Shown one piece after another: positions 42,954 to 51,997 of a DNA stretch of 64,000 bases (the first letter of the stretch is position 1; every line of letters begins with the position of its first letter). The notes beneath the pieces are model-generated. The model worked only from the letters and a program-made list of their open reading frames with translations, ran no database searches and was not told the origin of the DNA. The DNA comes from Leptospirillum sp037442005 (GTDB taxonomy: Bacteria; Nitrospirota; Leptospirillia; Leptospirillales; Leptospirillaceae): positions 31,971 through 95,970 of the forward strand of contig JBBIRA010000003.1 of assembly GCA_037442005.1 (NCBI GenBank), read 5' to 3'. The position numbers and the translations under genes were made by a program.

Positions 42954-44237
42954 CTATTGGTTCATCGCCAACTGCCCCATTTTTTTATCGAGGATGCGAA
43001 TGGCTGCCTGTATTTGAGTATCATCTTTCATGGGTATTTTTTCGATGGGAAGATGGTACTGAATATTCTCCTTCGGAATGTGGATATTGCCTTCTGCACC
43101 ATCAGGATTCAGAAAGTGATGCTTCAGATCCACTTCACGGGGAACCTTGATCGTTTTCACCCCTTTGGGAATCGCTTCCTTTACAATGACATCCGGTGTG
43201 ATCCCATAATCCTGGATCGATCGTCCTGACGGAGTGAAATACCTTGCCGTTGTCAAACGGAGCGCAGATCCATCAAACAAAGGCAGAATCGTCTGGACCG
43301 AACCCTTTCCAAAGCTCTGTGTACCAACGATGGTCGCCCGATGGTAGTCCTGAAGGGCGCCGGAGAGAATCTCAGCGGCCGATGCCGATTCGGTGTTCAC
43401 CAATACAACAATAGGAAATCGCTCAAACGGACGATCGTTTCTGGCATGAAAGGCATGAAACTGACGACGACCTTTCATCGAAACCACAACTTTATGCTCC
43501 GGCAGAAACAGGGATGCCGAATCAACGGCATCGTTCAAGAGTCCGCCCGGATTGTTTCTCAGATCAATGATCAGGGCTTTCATCCCCTGGCCCCGAAGTT
43601 CAACAATCGCTTTCCCCATATCGCGCGCATTGTTTTCCGAAAACTCCCGGTCAAGGATGTACCCGATTGTCGGAGAAATCATTTTGGCCTTGACCGTGTG
43701 AATGCGGATCACTTCCCGGACAACATTGAAGTCCCTGGCTTCAAAAACACCTTTTCTCCTGATCGTCAACGTCACCTCTGTCCCCACCCGTCCACGCATC
43801 AGGTGAACCGATTTGGCCAAACCAAGCGTTTCCGTCGACAACCCATTGACCTTGATGATTTCATCGCCTGCCTTGATACCGGCGCGTTCTGCCGGCGCAT
43901 TCGGGATCGGAGACTGGACGATAATCTTTTTTCCCAATGTAGTGATCTTGATACCGACTCCCCCAAACTGGCCCTTCGTGTCGATTTCAAGTTCGTGATA
44001 TTCCTGCGGTGTCATATATTCTGAATGAGGATCCAGTGAGGCAACCATCCCCTTGATGGCCGAAGTCAGCACCGGTTTCCCGGAAAGAGGATCGACATAA
44101 TCTTTCTGGATCAGGGAGTACACCATTGAAAGAACCTTCAGGGACTTGTCCGTTCCTCCATCTGCAAAAACCGCATGACCAACGCCACCGACCAATATTC
44201 CGATTGCAAGGATCAGAAGGACCCTACTTGTTTTCAT
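42954..44237 (-). CDS. ctpA: Carboxyl-terminal processing protease (S41, CtpA family)
   Basis: 427 residues. A signal/anchor at ~4-24 is followed by a PDZ domain (FGGVGIKITTLGKKIIV ... AGIKAGDEIIKVNG). The S41 core has catalytic Ser in NTESASAAEILSGAL and Lys in TQSFGKGSVQTI. It degrades or processes periplasmic proteins by their C-termini, often peptidoglycan hydrolases. GGAAG six bases before ATG 44237 decides among three nearby ATGs. It lies downstream of the envC-like and ftsX-like genes, a common linkage. Confidence 0.95.
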   Translation of the reverse strand: MKTSRVLLILAIGILVGGVGHAVFADGGTDKSLKVLSMVYSLIQKDYVDPLSGKPVLTSAIKGMVASLDPHSEYMTPQEYHELEIDTKGQFGGVGIKITTLGKKIIVQSPIPNAPAERAGIKAGDEIIKVNGLSTETLGLAKSVHLMRGRVGTEVTLTIRRKGVFEARDFNVVREVIRIHTVKAKMISPTIGYILDREFSENNARDMGKAIVELRGQGMKALIIDLRNNPGGLLNDAVDSASLFLPEHKVVVSMKGRRQFHAFHARNDRPFERFPIVVLVNTESASAAEILSGALQDYHRATIVGTQSFGKGSVQTILPLFDGSALRLTTARYFTPSGRSIQDYGITPDVIVKEAIPKGVKTIKVPREVDLKHHFLNPDGAEGNIHIPKENIQYHLPIEKIPMKDDTQIQAAIRILDKKMGQLAMNQ

Positions 44238-44554
44238 AAACATCTTCCACATTTTTAATCGGTATCCTTCTTTTACAGGGTTTCATCGTCTTTTCCCCGC
44301 TCCAAAAACGCTCACCGAAACGGACGTCTCAGAACATGACCGCCCGACTCTCAGCAAATGTCCGGCAACCTGACACTATTTCCCGATGCTTCTGTCGGAA
44401 AATCAGATAAAAATCGGAAAAATCCCTCTTAAACCAGTCGCTCAATCCTTTCAGAGTATCACCCTAAAGCCCATTGGGCAAGGGATGACAGAGAAAAATA
44501 TGGTCAGCGTACCAGAAAGAATGTCTCCATTGGGACCAGAAGATCACTATTCCT
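44238..44554 (-). other. envC-ctpA intergenic region, 317 bases
   Basis: I see no gene, strong terminator or convincing promoter here. A small GCCC/GGGC hairpin lies near 44469-44479 without a T tract. ctpA may be transcribed from the upstream operon through this region. Confidence 0.35.
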
Positions 44555-45745
44555 TTACTTTCTCGAAAGGTATGGAACGGGATTCACCGGATTTCCCCGG
44601 TGAGTCAAACCAAAAAACAAGGTATCTTTGCCGTGTGAACCACCACCTCCAGCATATCCCAGAAGCGCCCCTTTTTTTAGCAATTGCCCCTTTGTAACCA
44701 CAATACGACCCAGATGCCCATAAAGGGAATAAATGTGACCGCCATGATTGACGATCACCATTTTCCCATAGCCGGAATAATGCTGTGCAAAAATGACCTG
44801 CCCCCGGTTTGAGCAGTGTACGGGCTCCCCGTTATGAACACTGATATCAATTCCATCATGAAAGCGACCGAACGACTCTACAATCTCCCCTCTGACTGGC
44901 CACAGCAATGTGCTTGCCCCCAGATGAATCGGTCGGGAAATACGAACACGAGTCGAGTCCTTCCGGGAAAGAGCGGCGAGGTGGCGGATCAGTCCTAACA
45001 AGTGTTGTGTTTTGACTCTGATCCTGTGGTTATCCTTCATGAGGTGTTTTTCCATTGCCAGCAAGTGATTCAGATCCTGACGCATCGCCTGCATTCGGGA
45101 GCGCTCCCGCGATTCTTTTGCAATGGTCCTCTTCCGGAGTGCCCGAAGACTGGTTCTTTTTTTTCTCCATGCAGAAAGCTCGTCAAGAGAACGCAGTTCA
45201 CGCATCTGCTCTTGCGCCATTCTCTTTGAAAGATTCTGTTGTTTTGAGGATTGAACCATCCAGTCGACTCCGTACCGAACCGGAACCGGCCCCTGGTCCA
45301 ATCTGGAAACAAGAATTTTCAATTGATCGGAAAGAAGTGAAAACCGGATCTCATCCAGCTGTTTCTGGTCAATGGACAAAGAGACCTTTTCAGACTTGAT
45401 CCTTTGATTGATCGACCTGAGCTTCCGGTTCATCTTGATCAAATCGATCCTTGAGTGCTCGATCTTGACATGAAGGGTCTCTTTATCCATCTTGAGCTTC
45501 AAAATCTGATAAGAAAGATTCTGTCCTCGAGAACGGAACCGTCTCTCTTTTTTCCGGTTCTGGATCAACTCTCGTCGAAGTCGTTTGTACTCATCACGAT
45601 GTTGTTTCAGCTCATGCTGGAGTTTCTTGATGGAATGATGGGGCTCTGACGCATAAACAGAGTGCTTTGTGAGCACTTCCAAAAGAAGAACAAGCGTCAG
45701 AGAGATGACGCAGGCAACAGCCTTGCTACTTGGCCAGACAACCAC
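44555..45745 (-). CDS. envC: EnvC-like murein hydrolase activator (M23 family)
   Basis: About 396 residues. A signal peptide (ISLTLVLLLEVL ... VYASEP) is followed by a long Lys/Arg/Leu-rich coiled coil (~35-260), then a LytM/M23 domain with SFGRFHDGIDISVHNGEPV, GYGKMVIVNHGGHIYSLYGHL and a C-terminal FFGLTHRG. Zinc ligand positions look partly altered (GIDI in place of GxDI/A, and a final THRG in place of HxH-type), so it may be an amidase activator, not a peptidase. GTG 45745 is preceded by GGAGG at 6 bases and lies inside ftsX. The frame is open further upstream to 45883. Confidence 0.82.
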   Translation of the reverse strand: MVVWPSSKAVACVISLTLVLLLEVLTKHSVYASEPHHSIKKLQHELKQHRDEYKRLRRELIQNRKKERRFRSRGQNLSYQILKLKMDKETLHVKIEHSRIDLIKMNRKLRSINQRIKSEKVSLSIDQKQLDEIRFSLLSDQLKILVSRLDQGPVPVRYGVDWMVQSSKQQNLSKRMAQEQMRELRSLDELSAWRKKRTSLRALRKRTIAKESRERSRMQAMRQDLNHLLAMEKHLMKDNHRIRVKTQHLLGLIRHLAALSRKDSTRVRISRPIHLGASTLLWPVRGEIVESFGRFHDGIDISVHNGEPVHCSNRGQVIFAQHYSGYGKMVIVNHGGHIYSLYGHLGRIVVTKGQLLKKGALLGYAGGGGSHGKDTLFFGLTHRGNPVNPVPYLSRK

Positions 45746-46551
45746 CCCACCCCTCCGGATAGAACAGGAAACGATAAAAACCAATAACCCCACACAGAAT
45801 GCAATCCGCCAAAATTTGTTGAAATGAAAGGATCCAGCGCCTCGCTGAAAAGGGATGAATGGGAGATAAAAACAAGCAGGCAAGCCCCCAACCCTGAGAA
45901 AAGGCCCAAACGGAATCCCTCACGGTGAAAGCGCGGAGAATCTTCTCGGGTTTGTTTCCAGAATGAGGCTGATTCTTCGGCATGATCCGTTTGAATAAAC
46001 GAGATCCGGAGAAAAAGACTCCAGAAAAAGATCATCCCCATTAAAAGAAATCCCAAAAGAAAGACCCCCGACCGTTTGAAGTGGAGCAGCACTTCATTCC
46101 AGTCATCGAGTTTCTGTGCCCACGCATAGTTCTCTTCAACAAGAAGAACATATTGGTTTCCCGAGAGCAGTTTCTGGACAGAGGCAATCTCCTGAGTCAA
46201 GGACACAGGTTTCCCTGACTGATCCTTCCCCCGATCCAGGGTAAGAATCAGAATTTTCTTTCCCTTGATATCAAGATGATCCATTCCTTTTGATGAGAGC
46301 GGGCCAGCCTCGTCCATGGACAACGGTTTGATCTTCGACGTGATGAAGGAAAGATTCCCATAAATTTTCTGATACTCAGACGTGGGGATTTGAGGATCAA
46401 AAACGATGGCAACATGCGTATCCGAATAGGACTGCTTGGTGATCTGATTAACCATCCAGGCTGAGGAAACAACCCACAAGAACACTGCAAACAGTAATGA
46501 GAAAAAGAGAATCGACCCGAACTGCCTGAGAACAGGAAAGGAAAAATTCAT
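45697..46551 (-). CDS. ftsX: FtsX-like cell division permease subunit
   Basis: About 284 residues with FtsX topology. TM1 (~10-30) is followed by an ~120-residue periplasmic domain, then TM2 (GVFLLGFLLMGMIFFWSLFL), TM3 and TM4 near the C-terminus. FtsEX controls murein hydrolases through EnvC-type activators, and the envC-like gene overlaps its 3' end. No ftsE ATPase gene is adjacent, which is unusual. The ATG at 46551 is preferred to a GTG at 46575. Sequence conservation is low, so topology and context carry the call. Confidence 0.75.
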   Translation of the reverse strand: MNFSFPVLRQFGSILFFSLLFAVFLWVVSSAWMVNQITKQSYSDTHVAIVFDPQIPTSEYQKIYGNLSFITSKIKPLSMDEAGPLSSKGMDHLDIKGKKILILTLDRGKDQSGKPVSLTQEIASVQKLLSGNQYVLLVEENYAWAQKLDDWNEVLLHFKRSGVFLLGFLLMGMIFFWSLFLRISFIQTDHAEESASFWKQTREDSPRFHREGFRLGLFSGLGACLLVFISHSSLFSEALDPFISTNFGGLHSVWGYWFLSFPVLSGGVGWLSGQVARLLPASSL

Positions 46552-46599
46552 CTCAGAAAGAGTCTCCGGAGACACAGGTGAAGGAAAGACAAAGGCACT

Positions 46600-47250
46600 T
46601 CATTTTGCTGAAAGGAATGTCGAGGAAAAGGTACGTCGATGAAAAGGCGAGAGACCGTTAGAAACCATCGCATTCCGATGTTCTTCCGTTCCATACCCTT
46701 TATTTTGTTTAAAGTGATAAGAGGGGTAGTGTGTATCAAGATCAACCATCATCCGGTCGCGCGCAACCTTTGCCATAATAGACGCTGCGGCAATCGACAA
46801 GATGGAACGATCACCACCAACGATCTCCCTCTGCGGAAGAAGAGGCAGGGAGAAGTCCTCAAAATAATTCTCCGGAATGGTTTCCCGACCATCGACTAGC
46901 AGGATGTCAGGAGAAAATGGAAGCTTTTTGATCGCCCGGATCATTGCAAGAAAGGTTGCTTTCCTGATGTTCATGGAGTCAATCTCATCTACGGAAGACT
47001 CACCAAAAGAATAGGCCGGGACCCACCGTTCAAGATATTTGGCAACCCTCTCCCTCGCACCAGGAGTCAATATTTTTGAATCGGCAATACCCAAGCCCAA
47101 AAAGTCCGAAATATTTGGCGTCATGACGATACAACAGACAACAACAGGACCGGCAATGGCCCCCCGACCGACTTCATCAAGCCCGGCGATTTGACCGAAC
47201 CCACTTGAAAGAAGCGATTTTTCGAAAGAGCCATCCGGACGCTGAATCAC
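46600..47250 (-). CDS. rnhB: Ribonuclease HII
   Basis: 216 residues. AGLDEVGRGAIAGPVVV has the first acidic pair. LLVDGRETIP, SIAAASIMAKVARDRMM and YPSYHFKQNKGYGTEEHR follow as in RNase HII. It removes ribonucleotides and RNA from RNA-DNA hybrids. The start is GTG 47250 with TAGGAT upstream, 7 bases after the rplS stop. The rplS-rnhB order is typical. Confidence 0.95.
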   Translation of the reverse strand: MIQRPDGSFEKSLLSSGFGQIAGLDEVGRGAIAGPVVVCCIVMTPNISDFLGLGIADSKILTPGARERVAKYLERWVPAYSFGESSVDEIDSMNIRKATFLAMIRAIKKLPFSPDILLVDGRETIPENYFEDFSLPLLPQREIVGGDRSILSIAAASIMAKVARDRMMVDLDTHYPSYHFKQNKGYGTEEHRNAMVSNGLSPFHRRTFSSTFLSAK

Positions 47251-47257
47251 AAAAATC

Positions 47258-47620
47258 CTAGGACTTTGACTCCTTGCGGGTTTCCACTTCTTTCAGACGG
47301 GCGGCTTTCCCTTTTTTGGTTCTCAGGAAGTAGAGCTTGGCCCGACGGACTTTACCCACCCGGATGCGTTCCACCTTAATGATCTGGGGAGAGTGAATGG
47401 GGAAAATACGTTCCACCCCGACACCGAAGGAAATTTTACGGACAGTCATCATCGCCCGGGTTCCACCGCCCCTCAACGCAATGACAACGCCTTCAAAAAC
47501 CTGAATACGTTCTTTTTCACCTTCGACAATCTTGAGATGAACCCGTACCGTTTCCCCCACTTTGGCCTCTGGAGGATTTTCTTTCATATAGAGCTGTTCA
47601 ACTTGATCAATGACATTCAT
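47258..47620 (-). CDS. rplS: 50S ribosomal protein L19
   Basis: 120 residues. PEAKVGETVRVHLKIVEGEK, RIQVFEGVVIALRGGG, SFGVGVERIFPIHSP and VRRAKLYFLR are canonical L19. It sits at the 30S-50S interface. ATG 47620 with AAGGA nine bases upstream gives the normal N-terminus. Longer in-frame starts back to 47758 lie in trmD. The start overlaps the trmD stop by 14 bases. Confidence 0.97.
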   Translation of the reverse strand: MNVIDQVEQLYMKENPPEAKVGETVRVHLKIVEGEKERIQVFEGVVIALRGGGTRAMMTVRKISFGVGVERIFPIHSPQIIKVERIRVGKVRRAKLYFLRTKKGKAARLKEVETRKESKS

Positions 47621-48392
47621 TACCATCAGTCCTTTCTTGTTGATCTTGAGGGGCAACAGCCCTTTTCGATTCCGGTCGAAAAGTGGCCTGGAGATCGGGA
47701 CGAACCCGATCTCTCTTTTCACGCGCTTTTTCAAAGCGATATTTCTGTATCCGTTCATGATGACCTGACATCAACACTTCCGGAACACGCATTCCTTCAA
47801 ACTCAGGAGGGCGAGTATATTGGGGATAATCGAACTCCCCACAGGAAAACGTTTCAGCCAGAACCGACTGGTGATCGGAAACGACACCGGGAATCAACCG
47901 GACGACAGCGTCTATCATCGCCAGCGCCGGGATTTCCCCCCCCGTCAAAACATAATCGCCAATCGACCACTCTTCAATCGGATTCGACATCAGAACCCGT
48001 TCGTCGATCCCTTCGTAGTGGCCACACAGAAAGAGGATCGGCCGGGGATCTTTTGACCACTCCCATGCGGTGGACTGCTTAAAAATGCGCCCCTGGGGTG
48101 AAGGATACACAAGTCTTAAAAGATCCACTGAAGACTCCTGACCGGTCAATTCCAGCGAAGCTGCCCTGATCGCCCTGAAAATAGGGTCAGGCCTTAAAAC
48201 CATCCCTGCACCACCCCCATAGGGATAATCATCTGTTGAGCGATAGCGGCCGGTTCCAAAATCCCGAAGATTCCACAAATGGTAGTCAACCAGTTTCTTT
48301 TCCCGGGCTCTTCTCAGGATGCTTGAATCAAGCATCCCTGAAAGACTGTCAGGAAAAAGAGTGATCACGCCAAAGGATCGAGAACCTTCCAT
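47607..48392 (-). CDS. trmD: tRNA (guanine-N1-)-methyltransferase
   Basis: 261 residues. It methylates G37 of tRNA using SAM. The SPOUT trefoil-knot motifs are LCGHYEGIDERV and WSIGDYVLTGGEIPALAMID. DDYPYGGGAGMVLRPDPI and PQYTRPPEFEGMRVPEVLMSGHH also match. It lies between rimM and rplS in the conserved rpsP-rimM-trmD-rplS operon and overlaps both neighbours. The C-terminal ~25 residues are variable. Confidence 0.97.
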   Translation of the reverse strand: MEGSRSFGVITLFPDSLSGMLDSSILRRAREKKLVDYHLWNLRDFGTGRYRSTDDYPYGGGAGMVLRPDPIFRAIRAASLELTGQESSVDLLRLVYPSPQGRIFKQSTAWEWSKDPRPILFLCGHYEGIDERVLMSNPIEEWSIGDYVLTGGEIPALAMIDAVVRLIPGVVSDHQSVLAETFSCGEFDYPQYTRPPEFEGMRVPEVLMSGHHERIQKYRFEKAREKRDRVRPDLQATFRPESKRAVAPQDQQERTDGNECH

Positions 48393-48894
48393 CGAACGTG
48401 AACCTCCCTGGCCTTTCGATCAACAACAGGAACGATCGGCTCCACAAATGGGACGAGAACTTCAGTTCCTTTATAGTCGACAGCCAGAATATCCTGTCCG
48501 GGCCTTTCATAGACCCCTGAGATCACTCCAACGGGCTGACCGGTATCGACATCCCTGACCAACATGCCTTCGAGTTCCGAAAACAGGTACACATTCTCGT
48601 CCGACGGCGTCCAGGGAACTGCATTTCCCAGACAGATCTCCCAACCGGACCGGGCCTTGACTGACTCCGGATTGTCCAGACCTTCCAACTTGATCACAAG
48701 AGCTGATTTTCCATCTGCATGACGGCAATCGGAAAGCACCCGGGTTTCGGTCACACCCTCAGGGGACCGCAAAACAAAGACCGCCCCAAGATCGTTGACA
48801 AATCTGTCAGGATTATCCGTTAACAAATGGGCAAAAAAAAACCTCTAACGCCCCACGACCTGCCAACCCTTGCAACAACAAGGGTTGAGTTCAA
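48365..48894 (-). CDS. rimM: 16S rRNA maturation factor RimM, frameshifted at a T9 tract
   Basis: The body (minus strand, 48365-48826) is RimM: TDNPDRF, a PRC-barrel part with SELEGMLVRDVDTGQPVGVISGVYE, and FVEPIVPVVD. Its expected N-terminus lies just upstream in another frame. TTG 48894, four bases after AAGGA, encodes MNSTLVVARVGRSWGVRGFF, matching the RimM VGxxxGxHGVxG start. The frames join at nine T (complement of 48833-48841). Ten T would give GVRGFFFAHLLTDNPDRF with exact family spacing. Either one T is missing from the sequence, or slippage restores the frame, or the gene is damaged. RimM assists 30S assembly. Confidence 0.85.
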
Positions 48895-48944
48895 CGGATC
48901 CTTTTTTTCAGACAAGGGCAGCCCCAAAGAATGACATAAAAAAA

Positions 48945-49181
48945 CTATGACTTGGCTTTACGGATAAGCCGGGCAACAGTATCTGTCGGAGTCGCCCCTT
49001 TTTGAAGCCAAGACTCAAGCTTCTCCGTTTTAAACGTAACCAGATCGTTTTCCTGTGGGGAATAAGCACCGACAATATCCAAAAATCTTCCATCCCTTGG
49101 ACAGCGAGAATCTGCCACCACGATCCGGTAAACTGGGCTCTTTTTTCTTCCAAGACGGGAAAGACGAATTTTGACTGACAA
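48945..49181 (-). CDS. rpsP: 30S ribosomal protein S16
   Basis: 78 residues. SVKIRLSRLGRKKSPVYRIV, RDGRFLDIVGAYSPQEN and WLQKGATPTDTVARLIRK are canonical. The start is TTG 49181 with AAGGAG five bases upstream. The KH-domain gene often found between rpsP and rimM is absent, with only 50 bases between them. Confidence 0.97.
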   Translation of the reverse strand: MSVKIRLSRLGRKKSPVYRIVVADSRCPRDGRFLDIVGAYSPQENDLVTFKTEKLESWLQKGATPTDTVARLIRKAKS

Positions 49182-49230
49182 AATAATCTCCTTATTTTAA
49201 CCTGGGTTCCTCAATGGCCTCTCTTTTAAA

Positions 49231-50565
49231 CTAAAAGGGAAGCAGTGAACGCAATGCTCTCTTACCATTCGGTTTAAGGGCTGTGCGCATCATTTTCCTG
49301 ACTTGTTCAAACTGACGCAATACCTGATTGACAATCTGAACAGTCGTCCCCGAACCGGCCGCAATGCGACGTCTCCGACTTCCATCTATCATGTCGGGGG
49401 AAGCTCTCTCTTTTTTTGTCATCGATAAAATGACTGCTTCGGTGCGTTTCATTTCTTTTTCAACAGCGCTCATATCAAGTTTATCCCTGACACCGGAAGC
49501 ACCCGGAATCATGGACAGGATATCGTCTACTGATCCCATTTTCTTCATGGTACGAATCTGGTCAAGGAAATCATCAAACGTGATCTGGTTTTTCGCTGCA
49601 CGCGATACCATTTTTTCAGCTTCTTCTTTTGAAACGGCATCCTGGGCCTTCTCAAGAAGAGTCTGAATATCACCCATTCCGATAATCCGGGAAGCAACCC
49701 GGTCCGGATGAAATGGTTCGAGCCGATCTATTTTTTCGCCGGTTCCAACGTACTTGATGGGCTTGCCAAGCTCGCTTCTGATTGACAGGATTGCACCGGC
49801 TCTTGCATCGCCGTCGAGTTTGGTGAAGATGACTCCATCAACCCCGACTTTCTGGTCAAAGGCTTTGGCAACATGAACCGATTCCTGACCGGTCATCGCA
49901 TCAAGAACAAGGAGGCACTCCTTCGGGTTGTAAAGACTCCTGAGTTCTTTCAGTTCCTGCATGAGCTCATCATCGACGGACAGCCGACCGGCGGTATCGA
50001 CGATAACAACCTCGTGCATTCCTTCAATCCAGCGACGTCTGACATCCGTATACATGTCTTTCGGATTGTGAACACCTTCCTTGGGCAACACGACAGGGAC
50101 ACCAACCTGTTCGCCCAATACCTTTAACTGTTCGACAGCGGCCAAGCGCTGAAGATCCGATGCGACAAGCAGAACTCGCTTTCCTGATTGCCGGAAATGA
50201 TAAGCAAGCTTAGCGGCTGTCGTTGTTTTTCCTGAGCCCTGCAACCCCATCATGAATAAAATGGTGGGAGGCTTGGATGAAAGCTGAATGTGGGCCTTGT
50301 GATCGCCCAACACATGAACAACCTCTTCGTAGACAGCTTTCAATACCGTCTCGACAGGCGTCATGGATTTGGCAATTTCAGTCCCGACCAGTTTCTGGCG
50401 AAGAACATCCGTAAAGCGATTAACAACGTCAAGCGTCACATCGGCTTCAAGAAGGGCTGTCCGGATTTCCTGAAGCGTTTCGGAAACCTGGGACTCACTC
50501 AGAAGCCCTTTTCCGGTAAGCTTCCGCAGAATATGGTCGAACCGTTGTGTCAGGCCTTCAAACAT
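49231..50565 (-). CDS. ffh: Signal recognition particle GTPase Ffh
   Basis: 444 residues: N domain, G domain (GLQGSGKTTTAAKLA; VDTAGR; TKLDGDARAG) and Met-rich M domain ending in the RNA-binding SRRRRIAAGSG and KMMRTALKP. It targets nascent membrane proteins to FtsY. The ATG overlaps the HU-like stop by one base (TGATG). Gene order ffh-rpsP is typical. Confidence 0.97.
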   Translation of the reverse strand: MFEGLTQRFDHILRKLTGKGLLSESQVSETLQEIRTALLEADVTLDVVNRFTDVLRQKLVGTEIAKSMTPVETVLKAVYEEVVHVLGDHKAHIQLSSKPPTILFMMGLQGSGKTTTAAKLAYHFRQSGKRVLLVASDLQRLAAVEQLKVLGEQVGVPVVLPKEGVHNPKDMYTDVRRRWIEGMHEVVIVDTAGRLSVDDELMQELKELRSLYNPKECLLVLDAMTGQESVHVAKAFDQKVGVDGVIFTKLDGDARAGAILSIRSELGKPIKYVGTGEKIDRLEPFHPDRVASRIIGMGDIQTLLEKAQDAVSKEEAEKMVSRAAKNQITFDDFLDQIRTMKKMGSVDDILSMIPGASGVRDKLDMSAVEKEMKRTEAVILSMTKKERASPDMIDGSRRRRIAAGSGTTVQIVNQVLRQFEQVRKMMRTALKPNGKRALRSLLPF

Positions 50566-50861
50566 CAGATTGATCTTTTTGTAAGATTTTTCATTCTCGT
50601 CTTCAGAACTTTTCCTTGTCTGAAAACAAGACTCCTGCGGGAGCCGACCTGCACAGAGTCACCTGTTCTTGGATTTCTGGCCGTTCTCGCTTTTCTATGG
50701 TGCACTTCAAACACGCCGAACCGGCGGAATTCGAGATTTTCCGTCTCGTCGAGCCCCTTTTTCATTCCTTCAACAAAAAGAAGGATCAACCGTCTTGCTT
50801 CAGGAATTGAAATACCTGGCATTTCTTCTGCAATCCGACGAATCAAGTCATCTCTTGTCAT
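50565..50861 (-). CDS. HU/IHF-family DNA-binding protein
   Basis: 98 residues. TRDDLIRRIAEEMPGI, a LEFRRFGVFEV strand and the DNA-minor-groove arm ARTARNPRTGDSVQVGSRRSLVF place it in the HU/IHF family, closest in look to IHF-alpha. The C-terminus is extended by basic residues. The usual arm proline (RNPRTG) is present. It bends DNA as a dimer, and the partner subunit is not in this window. Coupled to ffh by a one-base overlap. Confidence 0.92.
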   Translation of the reverse strand: MTRDDLIRRIAEEMPGISIPEARRLILLFVEGMKKGLDETENLEFRRFGVFEVHHRKARTARNPRTGDSVQVGSRRSLVFRQGKVLKTRMKNLTKRSI

Positions 50862-50901
50862 CCATCCCCCTTATTTCTTTCCGCGATTAAAGGCAAGGAG
50901 T

Positions 50902-51789
50902 TTAATAGCCACGCCCGGGCATGATCGCCCAAAATCCACCGCTACGCCCTGAAACACCGGCAATATAGCTTGAAACCTTTGAAGAAAGAACGGAGTCCAG
51001 GAAGGTTTTTTTCCGGAACTCCTTCAGTTCAACCGTTCCGGAAAGATGGGCCATTTTCTTTGCTTTTTCAATAGCATCCTGAAAATCGCCCAAACTATCA
51101 ACAAGGTGGTTATCAAGAGCCATTTCACCTGTAAACACGCGACCATCCGCCAAAGGTCTCAACGTTTCAACAGGGATTTTTCTTCCCTTGGCCACATCAT
51201 TAATAAATTGGGCATGTATATTGGACAACAATGTTTGCATATACTGCTGCTCGGTTGCTGTCATAGGGCGAAATGGAGACCCGGCATCTTTCATTGCACC
51301 AGCCTTCAGAACTTCACTTTTAATTCCAAGCTTGTCCAGAAGGTCCTTAAACTCAGCCAGTTCCATGATAACACCAATCGATCCGGTCAAAGAGCCAGGA
51401 CTCGCCATGATATAGTCCGTCGCCGACGCAATGTAATAAGCACCGGATGCTCCCAGGGTTCCGATTGATGCAATGACAGGTTTCCCTTTTGCCCGTATTT
51501 TTTCTATTTCTTCGTATACATCCTGAGAAGGAACAACCGCTCCTCCCGGACTGTTAATCCTGAGCAGAATCACTTTAATAGAAGGATCGTTTTCGAGTTC
51601 CCGCAACTGACGGATCATTTCCGAAGAGGAGACGATCACACCTGAGACCCTCACAACTCCTATACGGGCTCCCCCCACAAGAGGAATGGATTTTCCCATA
51701 TAAGAAGCGACATGACCCAGAATATAAACGGAAGCGGTCACAACGATCAGAAAAAAAATGTATTTAAAAAACTTTCCAAGCCTGATCAT
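50902..51789 (-). CDS. sppA: Signal peptide peptidase SppA (short, 36K type)
   Basis: 295 residues. An N-terminal membrane anchor (~8-28) is followed by an S49 domain: VILLRINSPGGAVVPSQDVYEEI, GASGAYYIASATDYIMASPGSLTGSIGVIMEL with the catalytic Ser, and the general-base Lys likely in GAMKDAGSPFRP. It degrades cleaved signal peptides in the inner membrane. It sits 40 bases upstream of the HU-like gene. Confidence 0.94.
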   Translation of the reverse strand: MIRLGKFFKYIFFLIVVTASVYILGHVASYMGKSIPLVGGARIGVVRVSGVIVSSSEMIRQLRELENDPSIKVILLRINSPGGAVVPSQDVYEEIEKIRAKGKPVIASIGTLGASGAYYIASATDYIMASPGSLTGSIGVIMELAEFKDLLDKLGIKSEVLKAGAMKDAGSPFRPMTATEQQYMQTLLSNIHAQFINDVAKGRKIPVETLRPLADGRVFTGEMALDNHLVDSLGDFQDAIEKAKKMAHLSGTVELKEFRKKTFLDSVLSSKVSSYIAGVSGRSGGFWAIMPGRGY

Positions 51790-51942
51790 CTTCTTTTATG
51801 AGCGGAGAACAAACCGCCCAAAGAGCACCCTTTCCAAATAGACTGGAGCTGTTTTTTTCTGGATGTTTTCAATAAGGTGCGCGAAGAAAATCATGCCATG
51901 ATTCACGCTGAGAGACAAGGAGCCCCATCAGGAATTCATTCC

Positions 51943-51978
51943 AAAAAAAATTCGCGGCCGACAGATGCCGGCCACGAA
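51943..51978 (-). terminator. Intrinsic terminator of rpsA
   Basis: On the minus strand TTCGTGGCCG and CGGCCGCGAA (51951-51978) form a 10-bp stem with one G-T pair, followed by eight T (51943-51950). It lies 20 bases after the rpsA stop. Confidence 0.88.
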
Positions 51979-51997
51979 CTCAGTTCATGCAATCCAA

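Noticed and set aside
43341..44024. A 227-codon plus-strand frame antisense to ctpA
   Set aside because: Opposes the protease domain with intact catalytic residues, and no independent support was found.
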